Under the pieces are notes generated by a model. The model was not told the DNA's origin. It saw only the letters and a list, made by a program, of their open reading frames with translations, and did not search any database. A stretch of DNA of 64,000 nucleotides from Sphingobium_A sp965228065 (GTDB lineage: Bacteria; Pseudomonadota; Alphaproteobacteria; Sphingomonadales; Sphingomonadaceae). This document shows positions 17,186-25,940 of the stretch, piece after piece. The stretch is taken from positions 5,022,001 to 5,086,000 of the forward strand of contig OZ245788.1 in assembly GCA_965228065.1 (NCBI GenBank), written 5' to 3'. How positions within the stretch are numbered: position 1 is the stretch's first letter; every line of letters begins with the position of its first letter. The position numbers and the translations under genes were made by a program.

Positions 17186-17599
17186 CTAGATCCGACGACA
17201 GGCTTGGGCAGGATGGCCTTGACGGTTGATCGTCATCTGCCCGCCCGTTGCATCGGCCGTGATCCGATCGCCGATATACTGAAGCCCTTGCCCCGGGGCA
17301 CTGAGCCGTACCGGCTTTCCGCCAGCCGTGCTGCGCATCTCGATGGTCAGGCCATCGGCAAGGAAGTCGACGGTGATTTGCGCACCGTCGTCACATCCAT
17401 AGATGTGACGCCCGATGATCTGCGGGTTTGTCCCGGCGAAATGATCTTCGTCGTGCGGATTGGACGAGGGTGCCTGGCTGGAGCAGCCTGCCTCGCCCAA
17501 TATAATCAGGGCTGCGACCACGAGAGAAGCCCCTGAAGGTCTCAAGCGTCGTGGCACCTGCTTCACTGCCGGCCCAATTTCCTTAGACGCGACGAGCAC
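17186..17599 (-). CDS. MliC-like secreted protein
   Basis: The 137-residue protein has a hydrophobic leader ending near Cys (LVVAALIILGEAGCSS), an atypical lipobox because Glu is at -3. The mature part reads IYGCDDGAQITVDFLADG, SAPGQGLQYIGD and a late QACRRI. This is the pattern of membrane-bound inhibitors of c-type lysozyme (MliC), with two Cys positioned for a disulfide. In that family the protein protects peptidoglycan from lysozyme. In this operon its role is unclear; it could be a general envelope-stress passenger. Its start directly follows the SRPBCC stop. Confidence 0.6.
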   Translation of the reverse strand: MLVASKEIGPAVKQVPRRLRPSGASLVVAALIILGEAGCSSQAPSSNPHDEDHFAGTNPQIIGRHIYGCDDGAQITVDFLADGLTIEMRSTAGGKPVRLSAPGQGLQYIGDRITADATGGQMTINRQGHPAQACRRI

Positions 17600-18085
17600 C
17601 TAGTGCGACTTCCGTTTGGCAACGCGGCGATCGCCGCGCGAAAGCGGTCGCGCGGCCGGGGAGCCGGGTCTGAGGTAGCGCTCGAGAGCCCGGTCCGATT
17701 CCTTCATGCTGCCCAGAATGCGGCCTTTCATCTTGCGCGCAGCCAGAATCGAAACGAGGCCCCAGCAGCGCGTGGTGTGACGGATCTCAGTCCCAGAGGA
17801 AACTGCGTCGATCCGATAGGTTTCCTCGAGCATCATCAGGCCCCGCAGCCCTGTCTTCCAACTGATTGCCGCGGGTTTGCGGAAGCGCGTGATCGTCGCA
17901 GGCGCCGTCAGGGGCTTGCGCAGCCAGGTGGTGTAGTACGTGTACCCGACCGCGCTACCTTCAGAGGCAACGCCCGACAGGCGGATGAACGGGTGCCACC
18001 GCGCAAAGCCGCCAAGGTCGGACACCGCCGTCCACACACGCAGCGGTGACGTCGACAGGCACGTCACATGCTCCACCTCAAACAT
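17600..18085 (-). CDS. SRPBCC (START-like) domain protein
   Basis: The 161-residue form begins MFEVEHVTCLSTSPLRVWTAVSD, which fits the first strand and helix of the SRPBCC ligand-binding fold; a longer upstream frame would overlap the ATPase gene heavily. Further signs are FARWHPFIRLSG and a late MKESDRALERYL helix. The C-terminal tail is Arg/Lys-rich. It overlaps the ATPase stop by eight bases, so it belongs to the czc operon. SRPBCC proteins bind hydrophobic ligands, and several metal operons of alphaproteobacteria carry one with unknown purpose. No metal site is evident. Confidence 0.7.
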   Translation of the reverse strand: MFEVEHVTCLSTSPLRVWTAVSDLGGFARWHPFIRLSGVASEGSAVGYTYYTTWLRKPLTAPATITRFRKPAAISWKTGLRGLMMLEETYRIDAVSSGTEIRHTTRCWGLVSILAARKMKGRILGSMKESDRALERYLRPGSPAARPLSRGDRRVAKRKSH

Positions 18086-20612
18086 GATCGCGATCCTTGA
18101 AAGCAAGCAGCCGCAGTGCATTGAACACGACGACCAGCGTCGATCCTTCATGCGCAAGGACCGCCGGACCGATGCCGAGCCCAAGGATCGTTGCCGGCAG
18201 CAACACAGCGACGACACCAAGGCTCATATAGAGATTCTGCCGGATGATCCGGCTTGTCTGCCGGCTGAGGCCAACCGCGAACGGCAAATGCGCGAGGTCA
18301 TCCGCCATAAGCGCGACGTCGGCCGTCTCGAGCGCGACATCCGATCCCGCTGCCCCCATGGCGATGCCGACGGTCGCGTTGGCCATGGCCGGCGCATCGT
18401 TGACGCCGTCGCCGACCATCGCAACCTTGTCCTGCGCCTTCAGTTTCTTGATGGCTCCGACCTTGTCCTCGGGCATGAGATCGCCCCAGGCCTCATCCAG
18501 TCCCACCTGCTTCGCGATCGCGTCGGCGACACGCTGGTTGTCGCCCGAGATCATGATCATGCGGGTAATACCAAGCTCGCGCAGCCGGGCGAGTGTCGCG
18601 ACGGCAGCGGCACGGGGCGTGTCCATCAGCCCGATCACGCCAAGATAGCGCTCGCCCCTGCGGACGATCATCGTTGTCCGGCCCGTCTCCTCAAGTTTCA
18701 CACCGGCATCGCGCAGCCCTTCCGGCAACGGAGCACCGTCCACCTCTCCAAATAATTTGGGACTGCCGATGTGAACCGCCTCCCCTTCGACCATCGCCTG
18801 GACACCCCGACCCGTGATGCTGCGCAGGTCGGTAGCGGCCGGGATCGCCACCTCGCCGAGCCGCGCACGACCGCCAGAAGCAACGGCGGCGGCGAGCGGA
18901 TGATCGCTCAGGCTCTCAACGGCGATGGCAATGCGCAGCAAATCCGCTTCGGTGGCGCCGTCGGCGGGAATAACATCGGTAATCTGGGGCCGGCCTTCGG
19001 TCAGCGTTCCCGTCTTGTCGAAAGCGATGGCCCGCAGGGTTCCAAGATTCTCGAGCGGCCCTCCTCCTTTGACCAGAACGCCACCGCGCGCGGCCCGCGC
19101 AATTCCCGAGAGCACGGCGCTGGGCGTCGCGATCGCGAGTGCGCAGGGACTGGCAGCCACCAGCACCGCCATGGCGCGATAGAAGCTGTCACGGAAGGGT
19201 TCGTCGATCACCACCCAGGCAAACAGCAACAGCACGACGAGCGCCAGAACGGCGGGCACGAAGATCCGCTCGAAGCGGTCGGTGAAGCGCTGGGTCGGCG
19301 ACTTTTGTGCCTCAGCTTCGCCGACCATCTGCACGACCTTGGCAAGCGTCGTGTCCTTGGACAGGCGGGAGACCTGCACCTCGATAGCGCCCGCGCCGTT
19401 GATCGTCCCTGCAAAGATCCGATGCGCCGCCGCAACCTTGTCAGGCTGCGCCGCAGCGCCCGCGGGATCATCGACCGGTCGTTTGTCCACCGGCATGCTC
19501 TCGCCGGTGACCGGCGCCTGGTTCACGCTCGAGGTGCCGACCACCACGAACCCATCGGCCGGCATGCGTTCATTGGGCTTGACGATCGCGATGTCGCCGA
19601 CCGCAAGCTCCTCGACAGGGATTTCCCGGGTTTGCCCGTCCCGCCGTACCAGCGCGGTCTGAGGCGCGAGTTCGGCGAGCGCCTCGATGGCACGCTTGGC
19701 CCGGCCCATCGCATAATGTTCGAGCGAATGCCCCATGCTGAACAGGAACAGCAGCAGCGCGCCTTCTGCCCAGGCACCCAGCGCGGCTGCGCCGCCGGCG
19801 GCAACCAGCATGAGCGTATCGATCTCGAACCGCTTCATGCGCAAATTGTCGATCGCCTCGCGCAGCGTGAAATAGCCGCCCAAGCCATAGGCCAGAATGT
19901 AGGCAGCCATCGGTATCCAGGTCGGAGCGTTGGTTAGCTTTTCGACGCCGAAACCGACCGCTGCGAACAGACCGCACAGTATCGCGAAGATGATCTCGGT
20001 GTTTGCGCCGAATATCATCCCGCCATGCGCGTGATCATGGCCCTCGCCTTCTTTGCCCGCGCCATGGTCATGCCCCTCATGACCCTTTTCATCGCCATGA
20101 TCATGGCCGGCATGGGCGCCGGCAGCGTCCGTCGTCGCGGGCGATTGTGGTGCCCTCCCCGGCTCGGCACGGACACCGAGGCCCATTTCCCCGAGCAGAC
20201 GACGAACATCGCTCTCTGAGATTGCCTCACGGTCGAAGTCCAACCGCACGACGCCAGCAGCGGATGCATCGGCCTCGACGATACCAGGAGTGCGGAGCAG
20301 TCGTTCCGCGACGGTCCGCGCGCGGCGCTGGTTGGAGAGCCCTTCGACGTTCCAGCGCAGATGTCCAAATCGCTCTGTGATCTTCGCGCCTTCGCTTTGC
20401 GCGAGTTCACGAATACGCGGCAAGGACAGGAAATCCGGGTCGTAATGGACACAAAGCTTTGCCGGTGCATCGCCTTCTGCCGCGACGACATGTGCCTCGC
20501 GAACACCCTCCCGCGCGCTCAGATTGGCCACGAGACGTGCCACACAGCCATCGGCCGTGTCATCGACTTCGGGCAAGAGGAGCGGCAATTCCAGGCGCAG
20601 TTTTTCGGTCAT
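18078..20612 (-). CDS. P1B-4-type heavy-metal P-type ATPase with His-rich N-terminus
   Basis: The 844-residue exporter has degenerate N-terminal metal-binding repeats, then a His/Asp/Gly-rich linker (about 160-197, with repeated GHDH units). The membrane metal motif is SPC (about 486-488, in VAASPCALAIATPS) rather than CPC. A HEGST motif lies in the last span near residue 820. SPC with HEGxT defines the P1B-4 group, which moves Co2+, Zn2+, Cd2+ or Fe2+. Catalytic parts are intact: VTGESMP, DKTGTLTEGRP with the phosphorylated Asp near 530, SDHPLA, and GDGVNDAP. It probably pumps surplus cytoplasmic metal to the periplasm for the CzcCBA pump. It overlaps the DUF190 stop by four bases. Confidence 0.9.
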   Translation of the reverse strand: MTEKLRLELPLLLPEVDDTADGCVARLVANLSAREGVREAHVVAAEGDAPAKLCVHYDPDFLSLPRIRELAQSEGAKITERFGHLRWNVEGLSNQRRARTVAERLLRTPGIVEADASAAGVVRLDFDREAISESDVRRLLGEMGLGVRAEPGRAPQSPATTDAAGAHAGHDHGDEKGHEGHDHGAGKEGEGHDHAHGGMIFGANTEIIFAILCGLFAAVGFGVEKLTNAPTWIPMAAYILAYGLGGYFTLREAIDNLRMKRFEIDTLMLVAAGGAAALGAWAEGALLLFLFSMGHSLEHYAMGRAKRAIEALAELAPQTALVRRDGQTREIPVEELAVGDIAIVKPNERMPADGFVVVGTSSVNQAPVTGESMPVDKRPVDDPAGAAAQPDKVAAAHRIFAGTINGAGAIEVQVSRLSKDTTLAKVVQMVGEAEAQKSPTQRFTDRFERIFVPAVLALVVLLLFAWVVIDEPFRDSFYRAMAVLVAASPCALAIATPSAVLSGIARAARGGVLVKGGGPLENLGTLRAIAFDKTGTLTEGRPQITDVIPADGATEADLLRIAIAVESLSDHPLAAAVASGGRARLGEVAIPAATDLRSITGRGVQAMVEGEAVHIGSPKLFGEVDGAPLPEGLRDAGVKLEETGRTTMIVRRGERYLGVIGLMDTPRAAAVATLARLRELGITRMIMISGDNQRVADAIAKQVGLDEAWGDLMPEDKVGAIKKLKAQDKVAMVGDGVNDAPAMANATVGIAMGAAGSDVALETADVALMADDLAHLPFAVGLSRQTSRIIRQNLYMSLGVVAVLLPATILGLGIGPAVLAHEGSTLVVVFNALRLLAFKDRDHV

Positions 20613-20965
20613 TGCGCCTCTCCCGGCGTGTCGCTCGGGGCGAAGCTTGCAGCTTCGCCCCCCACGATCTCGACGACTTCCAGGGTCATGAGGCCAATGC
20701 CGGTCACATCGGCGAGCGAAGCGACAAAGGCCCGGAGCCGTGCGTCCTCATCCACGATCTCGATAACCAGCGACTGATCATCCTCGAGGACATGACGGCG
20801 GTGGACATGTGCTGATCGGCCAAAGCCGACCAATGCCTGAAGCACCGTCACCCCGGCCACTTTCGCGTCACGCGCGCGCGTCGCAACCACTTCGAATACC
20901 TTGCGGTCGCCGAAGTAAGCGGCTTCGTCGGTGTAGATGCGCAGCAATTTTGCTTGTTCGTTCAT
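20609..20965 (-). CDS. DUF190 family protein
   Basis: The 118-residue form starts MNEQAKLLRIYTDEAAYFGDRKVFEVV, with GAGG at a good distance; the open frame beyond it is shadow sequence. DUF190 signs are the IYTDE opening, VTVLQALVGFGRSAHVHRR and QSLVIEIVDEDARLRAFV, a small PII-like fold. Relatives sit beside CrcB fluoride channels or transporter genes and probably sense nucleotides or ions. Here it lies 16 bases after czcA and overlaps the P1B-4 ATPase start, so it may tune one of these pumps. That role is inferred. Confidence 0.85.
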   Translation of the reverse strand: MNEQAKLLRIYTDEAAYFGDRKVFEVVATRARDAKVAGVTVLQALVGFGRSAHVHRRHVLEDDQSLVIEIVDEDARLRAFVASLADVTGIGLMTLEVVEIVGGEAASFAPSDTPGEAQ

Positions 20966-20981
20966 CTTCTTGTCCTCTCTC

Positions 20982-23900
20982 TCAGGCCGTTGCTGGCGAG
21001 GCATTCGGGGTCGCTTCATCGTGCGGTTTTGCAGGCCGGCGACCGATCCGCTCGCCCAAGCCCAATACAACCTTCGAAATGGCAGGCAGCACGAGCAGGG
21101 TGAGGATCGTCGCCGCAATCAGACCGCCGATCACGACGGTTGCGAGCGGCTTTTGCACCTCGGCGCCGGTGCCGTGCGCGAGCGCCATCGGTACGAAGCC
21201 GATCGCCGGCACGAAGCCCGTCATGATGACGGGCCGCACTTTCTCGAACGTGCCCTCGATGATGGCCCGGCTCAGCTCGACACCCGCCTCCAGCTTCTCC
21301 CGGATCGCTGTCATCACGACGAGGCCATTCAGGACCGCGACCCCGGCAAGGCAGATGAATCCGACCGCGGCGGAAACGGAGAAGGAGATGCCGGTCAGCC
21401 AGAGGGTGAATACGCCTCCTGCGAGACCAAGGGGCACCGCGAGGAACACCGACGCTGCCCGAGCGAGGCCGCCCAGCGCCATATAGAGCAGGCCGAAAAT
21501 CGCCAGGAAGCACAGCGGCACGACGATCGCGAGACGCTGCGACGCCGCTTGCAGGTTCTGGAACTGGCCGCCCCACTCCAGATAGGAGCCCGATGGCAAG
21601 GCCAGCTTGTCGACCTTGGCCTGGGCCTCGGCGACGAATGACCCGACGTCACGCCCGCGCACATTGGCCTGGATGACCACACGCCGCTTGCCATTTTCGC
21701 GGCTGATCTGGTTCAAACCTTCGCTGAACCGGAACTGCGCGACCTGCGAGAGAGGGACGGACCCCCTGTGTCCGCTGGCTTCCTGGGGAAGCAAGACAGG
21801 AAGCGCGGCCAGGGCATCGAGGCTTTCGCGCGTGGCCGCCGGTACGCGCACGGTCACCTCGAAGCGCCGATCGCCCTCAAAGAGCAAACCCGCCTCACGC
21901 CCGCCCATCGCGGCCGCAACCGTGTCGGCGACTTCCTCGATGGTCAGGCCGTAACGCGCGATCGCCGCACGATCGAACTTCACGTCGAGCGTTGGCGAAC
22001 CGCTGGTTTGTTCTGCCTTTACGTCCGCAGCGCCGGGAACGGTCTGGAGCGCACGAACGATTTCCTGCGCAGTGACGCCCATCTTGTCGAGATCATCGCC
22101 GTACAGCTTGATCGCGACATCGCCACGCACGCCCGCGATCAGCTCGTTGAAGCGGAGCTGGATGGGCTGGCTGACCTCGAAGGCATTGCCAATCTTCGCG
22201 CCCGACTTTTCTTCGATCCGCTTGAGCACGTCGGCTTTCGTATTGACGCCGGCAGGCCATTCTTCCTGTGGTTTGAGGATCACAAAGCCATCGGAAATGT
22301 TCGGCGGCATCGGGTCGGTCGCTACCTCCGCCGTGCCGGTTTTCGAGAACATGACCTCAACTTCGGGCAGGCTGGTGACCGCCTTTTCGACCTCGCGCTG
22401 CATCTCCAGTGACCGCTCAAGCGACACGGACGGCACGCGGGTCGAGGCAAGCGCGACATTCTTCTCGTCGAGCTGGGGGATGAACTCCTGCCCGAGGAAG
22501 CCGAAGACCAATGCCGACGCCGCGAAGAAAGCGAAGCCGGCGCCGATGAACGGCCATGGCTTTGCCACCGCCTTATCGAGCAACGGAGCATAGCGCGCCT
22601 TGGTCTTGGCGATGATCCAGACCTCTTTTTCCGAGACCTTGCCTCGGATCAGGAGCGCAACCATCGCCGGTACGAAGGTGAGCGCAAGGATGAACGCCGC
22701 GACCAATGCGAGCATGATCGTGATGGCCATTGGCGAGAAGGTCTTGCCTTCCACGCCGGTGAACATGAGCAGCGGCGCGAAGGCGAGCAGGATGATGCCC
22801 TGGCCGAACACCGTCGGCTTGATCATCTCCTGGGACGCCCGCATCGTCTCTTCGAGACGTTCGCGCAGGTTGAGCAACCGGCCTTCATGCTCCTGGCGGT
22901 GGGCAAGCCGCGCCAGGCAGTTTTCAATGATGATCACCGCGCCATCGACGATCAGGCCGAAGTCGAGGGCGCCCAGGCTCATGAGGTTACCCGGCACGCG
23001 AAAGGCATTCATGCCGATCGCCATCATCAGGAACGAGAAGGGAATGATGAGGACTGCGATGATCGCCGCGCGGACATTGCCGAGCAGCAGGAACAATGCG
23101 GCCGCGACCAGGATCGCGCCTTCGATCAGATTCCTTTGAACCGTGGCGACGGTTGCGTTGACGAGCTTCGATCGGTCGAGGACCGTCGTCACCTTGATCC
23201 CTGGCGGCAGCGACTTGCCAATCCCGTCCAGTCTCTCCCCGACATTGCGCGCGACGACGCGGCTATTCTCGCCGATCAGCATCAACGCGGTGCCGATGAC
23301 GGCTTCATGGCCGTTCTGGCTCGCAGCGCCCGTGCGCAACTCGCCGCCGATCTTCACATTGGCGACGTCCTTGACCGCGATCGGCAAGCCGCCACGGGTC
23401 GCGACGATGGCGTCGGCAATTTCGTCGATATCGCGAATGCGCGCGTCCGCGCGGAGCAGGAACGCCTCACCGCCGCGATTGAAGTAGTTGGCGCCGACTG
23501 CAAGGTTCGATGCCTCCAGCGCCTTGGCGAGTTCGGAATAGGAGATGCCGTAGGAGGACAATTTCACCGGATCGGGCTCGACGATATATTGCTTGGCGTA
23601 GCCGCCAATCGAGTCGATGCCAGCGACGCCCTTTACGGTGCGAAGCTGCGGACGGATGATCCAGTCCTGTACCGTGCGCAGATAAGCGGCACGGCCCACC
23701 TCGTCGGTCAGGCGCGCCCCTTCCGGGGTCAGAAAGCTGCCATCCGACTGCCAGCCCGGCTGGCCATTGCGAACGGTCGCGCCTTTCCCGCCGGGATTGG
23801 CGAAATCGACCGAATACATCAGCACTTCGCCAAGGCCTGTCGTGACCGGACCAATCTGCGGCTGGACACCTTCGGGAAGCGTATCGCGTGCCTGTGTCAG

Positions 23901-24239
23901 CCGTTCGCTGACCTGCTGGCGAGCGAAGTAGAGATCGGTCTTGTCGGTGAAGATCGCCGAGACCTGGCTGAACCCGTTGCGCGACAGCGAGCGGGTCGTT
24001 TCAAGGCCGGGAATGCCAGCCAGGGCAGTCTCGATCGGGAAGGTGACGCGCTTTTCGATTTCAATCGGCGACAGGCCGCGCTCGACGGTGTTGATCTGGA
24101 CCTGGTTGTTGGTGATGTCCGGCACTGCGTCGATCGGCAGCTTTGTCAGCTGCCACGCGCCAAAGCCGGCGATGACGAGAAAAAGGAGAACGACCGCCCA
24201 GCGTGCGCGGACGGATAGCGCCATAAGGTTCGCGATCAT
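20982..24239 (-). CDS. czcA: CzcA-type heavy-metal RND exporter
   Basis: The 1085-residue inner-membrane pump has the HME-RND pattern: KLPIDAVPDITNNQVQ after span 1, VERGLSPIEIEKRVTFPIE, and GALDFGLIVDGAVIIIEN with the proton-relay acidic residues in span 4. A docking loop starts PQLDEKNVALASTR. These match CzcA, which exports Co2+, Zn2+ and Cd2+ from periplasm to outside with CzcB and CzcC. The CusA Met motif EGDLLYMP is absent, unlike the second pump at 31.4-34.5 kb, so divalent ions rather than Cu+ are expected. Its start overlaps the preceding lipoprotein gene by four bases. Confidence 0.93.
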   Translation of the reverse strand: MIANLMALSVRARWAVVLLFLVIAGFGAWQLTKLPIDAVPDITNNQVQINTVERGLSPIEIEKRVTFPIETALAGIPGLETTRSLSRNGFSQVSAIFTDKTDLYFARQQVSERLTQARDTLPEGVQPQIGPVTTGLGEVLMYSVDFANPGGKGATVRNGQPGWQSDGSFLTPEGARLTDEVGRAAYLRTVQDWIIRPQLRTVKGVAGIDSIGGYAKQYIVEPDPVKLSSYGISYSELAKALEASNLAVGANYFNRGGEAFLLRADARIRDIDEIADAIVATRGGLPIAVKDVANVKIGGELRTGAASQNGHEAVIGTALMLIGENSRVVARNVGERLDGIGKSLPPGIKVTTVLDRSKLVNATVATVQRNLIEGAILVAAALFLLLGNVRAAIIAVLIIPFSFLMMAIGMNAFRVPGNLMSLGALDFGLIVDGAVIIIENCLARLAHRQEHEGRLLNLRERLEETMRASQEMIKPTVFGQGIILLAFAPLLMFTGVEGKTFSPMAITIMLALVAAFILALTFVPAMVALLIRGKVSEKEVWIIAKTKARYAPLLDKAVAKPWPFIGAGFAFFAASALVFGFLGQEFIPQLDEKNVALASTRVPSVSLERSLEMQREVEKAVTSLPEVEVMFSKTGTAEVATDPMPPNISDGFVILKPQEEWPAGVNTKADVLKRIEEKSGAKIGNAFEVSQPIQLRFNELIAGVRGDVAIKLYGDDLDKMGVTAQEIVRALQTVPGAADVKAEQTSGSPTLDVKFDRAAIARYGLTIEEVADTVAAAMGGREAGLLFEGDRRFEVTVRVPAATRESLDALAALPVLLPQEASGHRGSVPLSQVAQFRFSEGLNQISRENGKRRVVIQANVRGRDVGSFVAEAQAKVDKLALPSGSYLEWGGQFQNLQAASQRLAIVVPLCFLAIFGLLYMALGGLARAASVFLAVPLGLAGGVFTLWLTGISFSVSAAVGFICLAGVAVLNGLVVMTAIREKLEAGVELSRAIIEGTFEKVRPVIMTGFVPAIGFVPMALAHGTGAEVQKPLATVVIGGLIAATILTLLVLPAISKVVLGLGERIGRRPAKPHDEATPNASPATA

Positions 24240-24658
24240 GGGTTCATTCCTGGGATCGTGCCCGCTACGTCAGCGGTTGGGGCGTAGGACACGGTGATGT
24301 GGGAGACAGCGGCAGCGTCCGCGATCGGCAAGCGCACGGCATATGAACCTGTGCGTGAACCCTTGGGGGCGATCCTGCTCCAGCGCGTGTCGGCGGTTAC
24401 GTCGGGGCGACCATCTGAAAAACGAGCCACGACGTGCAGATGCCCATGAAGCATGCCAAGGGCCAATGCTGGGCGCCGGACCAGTCCGTGAACCAGAACG
24501 GTGTCACCGCCGTCCTCGGCATGGACGCTCCAGATTTTAAGCCATTTGTCGGATCTCGCTTCAGGCGTGATAGCGAGCGCCGGATTATTGGCGCAGGCTG
24601 ACGTCAAAAAGCCGACCGCGCTTCCTGCCACGATCTGCAGGGCTGTAGCGCGCCTCAT
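24236..24658 (-). CDS. Lipoprotein of unknown function inside the czc operon
   Basis: The 140-residue protein has an N-terminal MRRATALQIVAGSAVGFL and a good lipobox LTSAC near residue 22, so it is likely a lipoprotein facing the periplasm. The mature part is a beta-rich single domain (DTVLVHGLVRR, MLHGHLHVVARFSDGRP, SHITVSYAP) with several His residues. It sits between czcB and czcA, overlapping both by four bases, so it is made together with the pump. I do not recognise the family; a periplasmic metal carrier or pump accessory is possible. Confidence 0.65.
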   Translation of the reverse strand: MRRATALQIVAGSAVGFLTSACANNPALAITPEARSDKWLKIWSVHAEDGGDTVLVHGLVRRPALALGMLHGHLHVVARFSDGRPDVTADTRWSRIAPKGSRTGSYAVRLPIADAAAVSHITVSYAPTADVAGTIPGMNP

Positions 24659-25821
24659 TCCTCTTCCCCCGCGCCCTTGCCGAGCTCGGCTTTGAGCAAG
24701 AAGGCGTTGCGGGTGGCGATGGCCCGCCCAGCAGGGAAGCCCGACGCGATTTCAATACGGCCAGCGCTGCGCTGGCCGGTCGTCACCGGCGTCGCCTTGA
24801 AGCCGTTGGCGGTACGCACGAACACGACGTCGCGACCGCCCACGGACTGCACCGCTTCTTCGGGAACGACGATCGCATTGGACGTCACGCTCCGGCTCGG
24901 AATCATCCGTACGCGGACCGCAAGGCCGGGTTGAAGCAGGCTGCTGGTCACGTCCAGGACCGCAGTAGCAGCGCGCGTTTCGCCGCTGAGCGTGGGTGTT
25001 ACTGCCCGCACCCGCGCATCGACAGTGCGGCCATCAGGGAGTTCGATGATCGCCTTGTCCCCTGCTTCGAGACGAGCGGCATCAGCGGCACCGACCGCCG
25101 CTTCGATCTGGATCTGGCGCGGATCAGCGACCCGGAACAGCTCTGTCTCCGGTTGTACATAGGCTCCGAGACTGACCTTCATTGCGGTCACGCGACCCGA
25201 GATCGGACTGGCGAGGACAACGCCGCGACCATCGGACGTGATGTTGGCAGCACCCGCTGCAACCGCCGCTCGCCGCGCTTCTGCAGCGGCCGAGGCCGCT
25301 TCTGCCTGTGCGGTCTCCAGATCGACCCGGGCGGATACCTTCTGGTCATAGAGATAGCGTTCGCGGGCCAGCGCCTTCTGCGCCAGCGTTGCCTTCGCGC
25401 CCGCGGCCGTGCGGTCCGCCGCAATCTGTGCCGCATCGCGGCTTTCGACCACCGCCAGCGCCTCTCCGGCACGAACCGGATCGCCCAGCCTCTTCAGGAC
25501 ACGCGTTACGGCGCCACCCGCCCTTGCGGTCACGATCGCCTCACCGGTCGGCGACGGCGAGACGACGGCCTGGGAGATAATCTCTGCCCCAAGCCCGCCT
25601 GCGGTGATCGTCTCGGTGACAACCCCGGCATCCTTGATCGCGGCCGCAGTCATCGTGATCGTATCGGCGGGTGCATCGGCCTGAGCCTCGTCGCCCTTTG
25701 CCGCGGTTTCGGTCGTGGCCGCAGGGGTATCGCTCGTGCAGCGCGCGACGGTAAAACCGCCGACAGCGGCGAACAACACGGCGCCCGCCACGCCGCCCAG
25801 AAGGCGCTTGTCTTGGATCAT
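24655..25821 (-). CDS. czcB: CzcB-type periplasmic adaptor
   Basis: The 388-residue form starts MIQDKRLLGGVAGAVLFAAVGG, chosen for the GGAG nine bases upstream. After a signal-anchor span comes a lipoyl/barrel half (TARAGGAVTRVLKRLGDPVRAGEALAVVES), an Ala-rich helical hairpin (about 150-205), the returning lipoyl half (LASPISGRVTAMKVSLGAYV) and beta-barrel/membrane-proximal domains. These are the standard parts of RND adaptors that join CzcA to CzcC. No His-rich N-terminal metal site is seen, unlike classical CzcB. It is 119 bases downstream of czcC. Confidence 0.9.
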   Translation of the reverse strand: MIQDKRLLGGVAGAVLFAAVGGFTVARCTSDTPAATTETAAKGDEAQADAPADTITMTAAAIKDAGVVTETITAGGLGAEIISQAVVSPSPTGEAIVTARAGGAVTRVLKRLGDPVRAGEALAVVESRDAAQIAADRTAAGAKATLAQKALARERYLYDQKVSARVDLETAQAEAASAAAEARRAAVAAGAANITSDGRGVVLASPISGRVTAMKVSLGAYVQPETELFRVADPRQIQIEAAVGAADAARLEAGDKAIIELPDGRTVDARVRAVTPTLSGETRAATAVLDVTSSLLQPGLAVRVRMIPSRSVTSNAIVVPEEAVQSVGGRDVVFVRTANGFKATPVTTGQRSAGRIEIASGFPAGRAIATRNAFLLKAELGKGAGEEE

Positions 25822-25940
25822 AGGATATCTCCGGAATGGGGCTGGCCTGGGCACGATGGCCCGGCGATCGACGGCGCAGGTGCCGTCTTGAAGGGAATGT
25901 GCGCGGCGAACCGCAGCTTTAAGGAGGATGGCAGCATCGC

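Noticed and set aside
22887..24218. 443-codon plus-strand frame
   Set aside because: It is the shadow of czcA; composition is abnormal and no motif is present.
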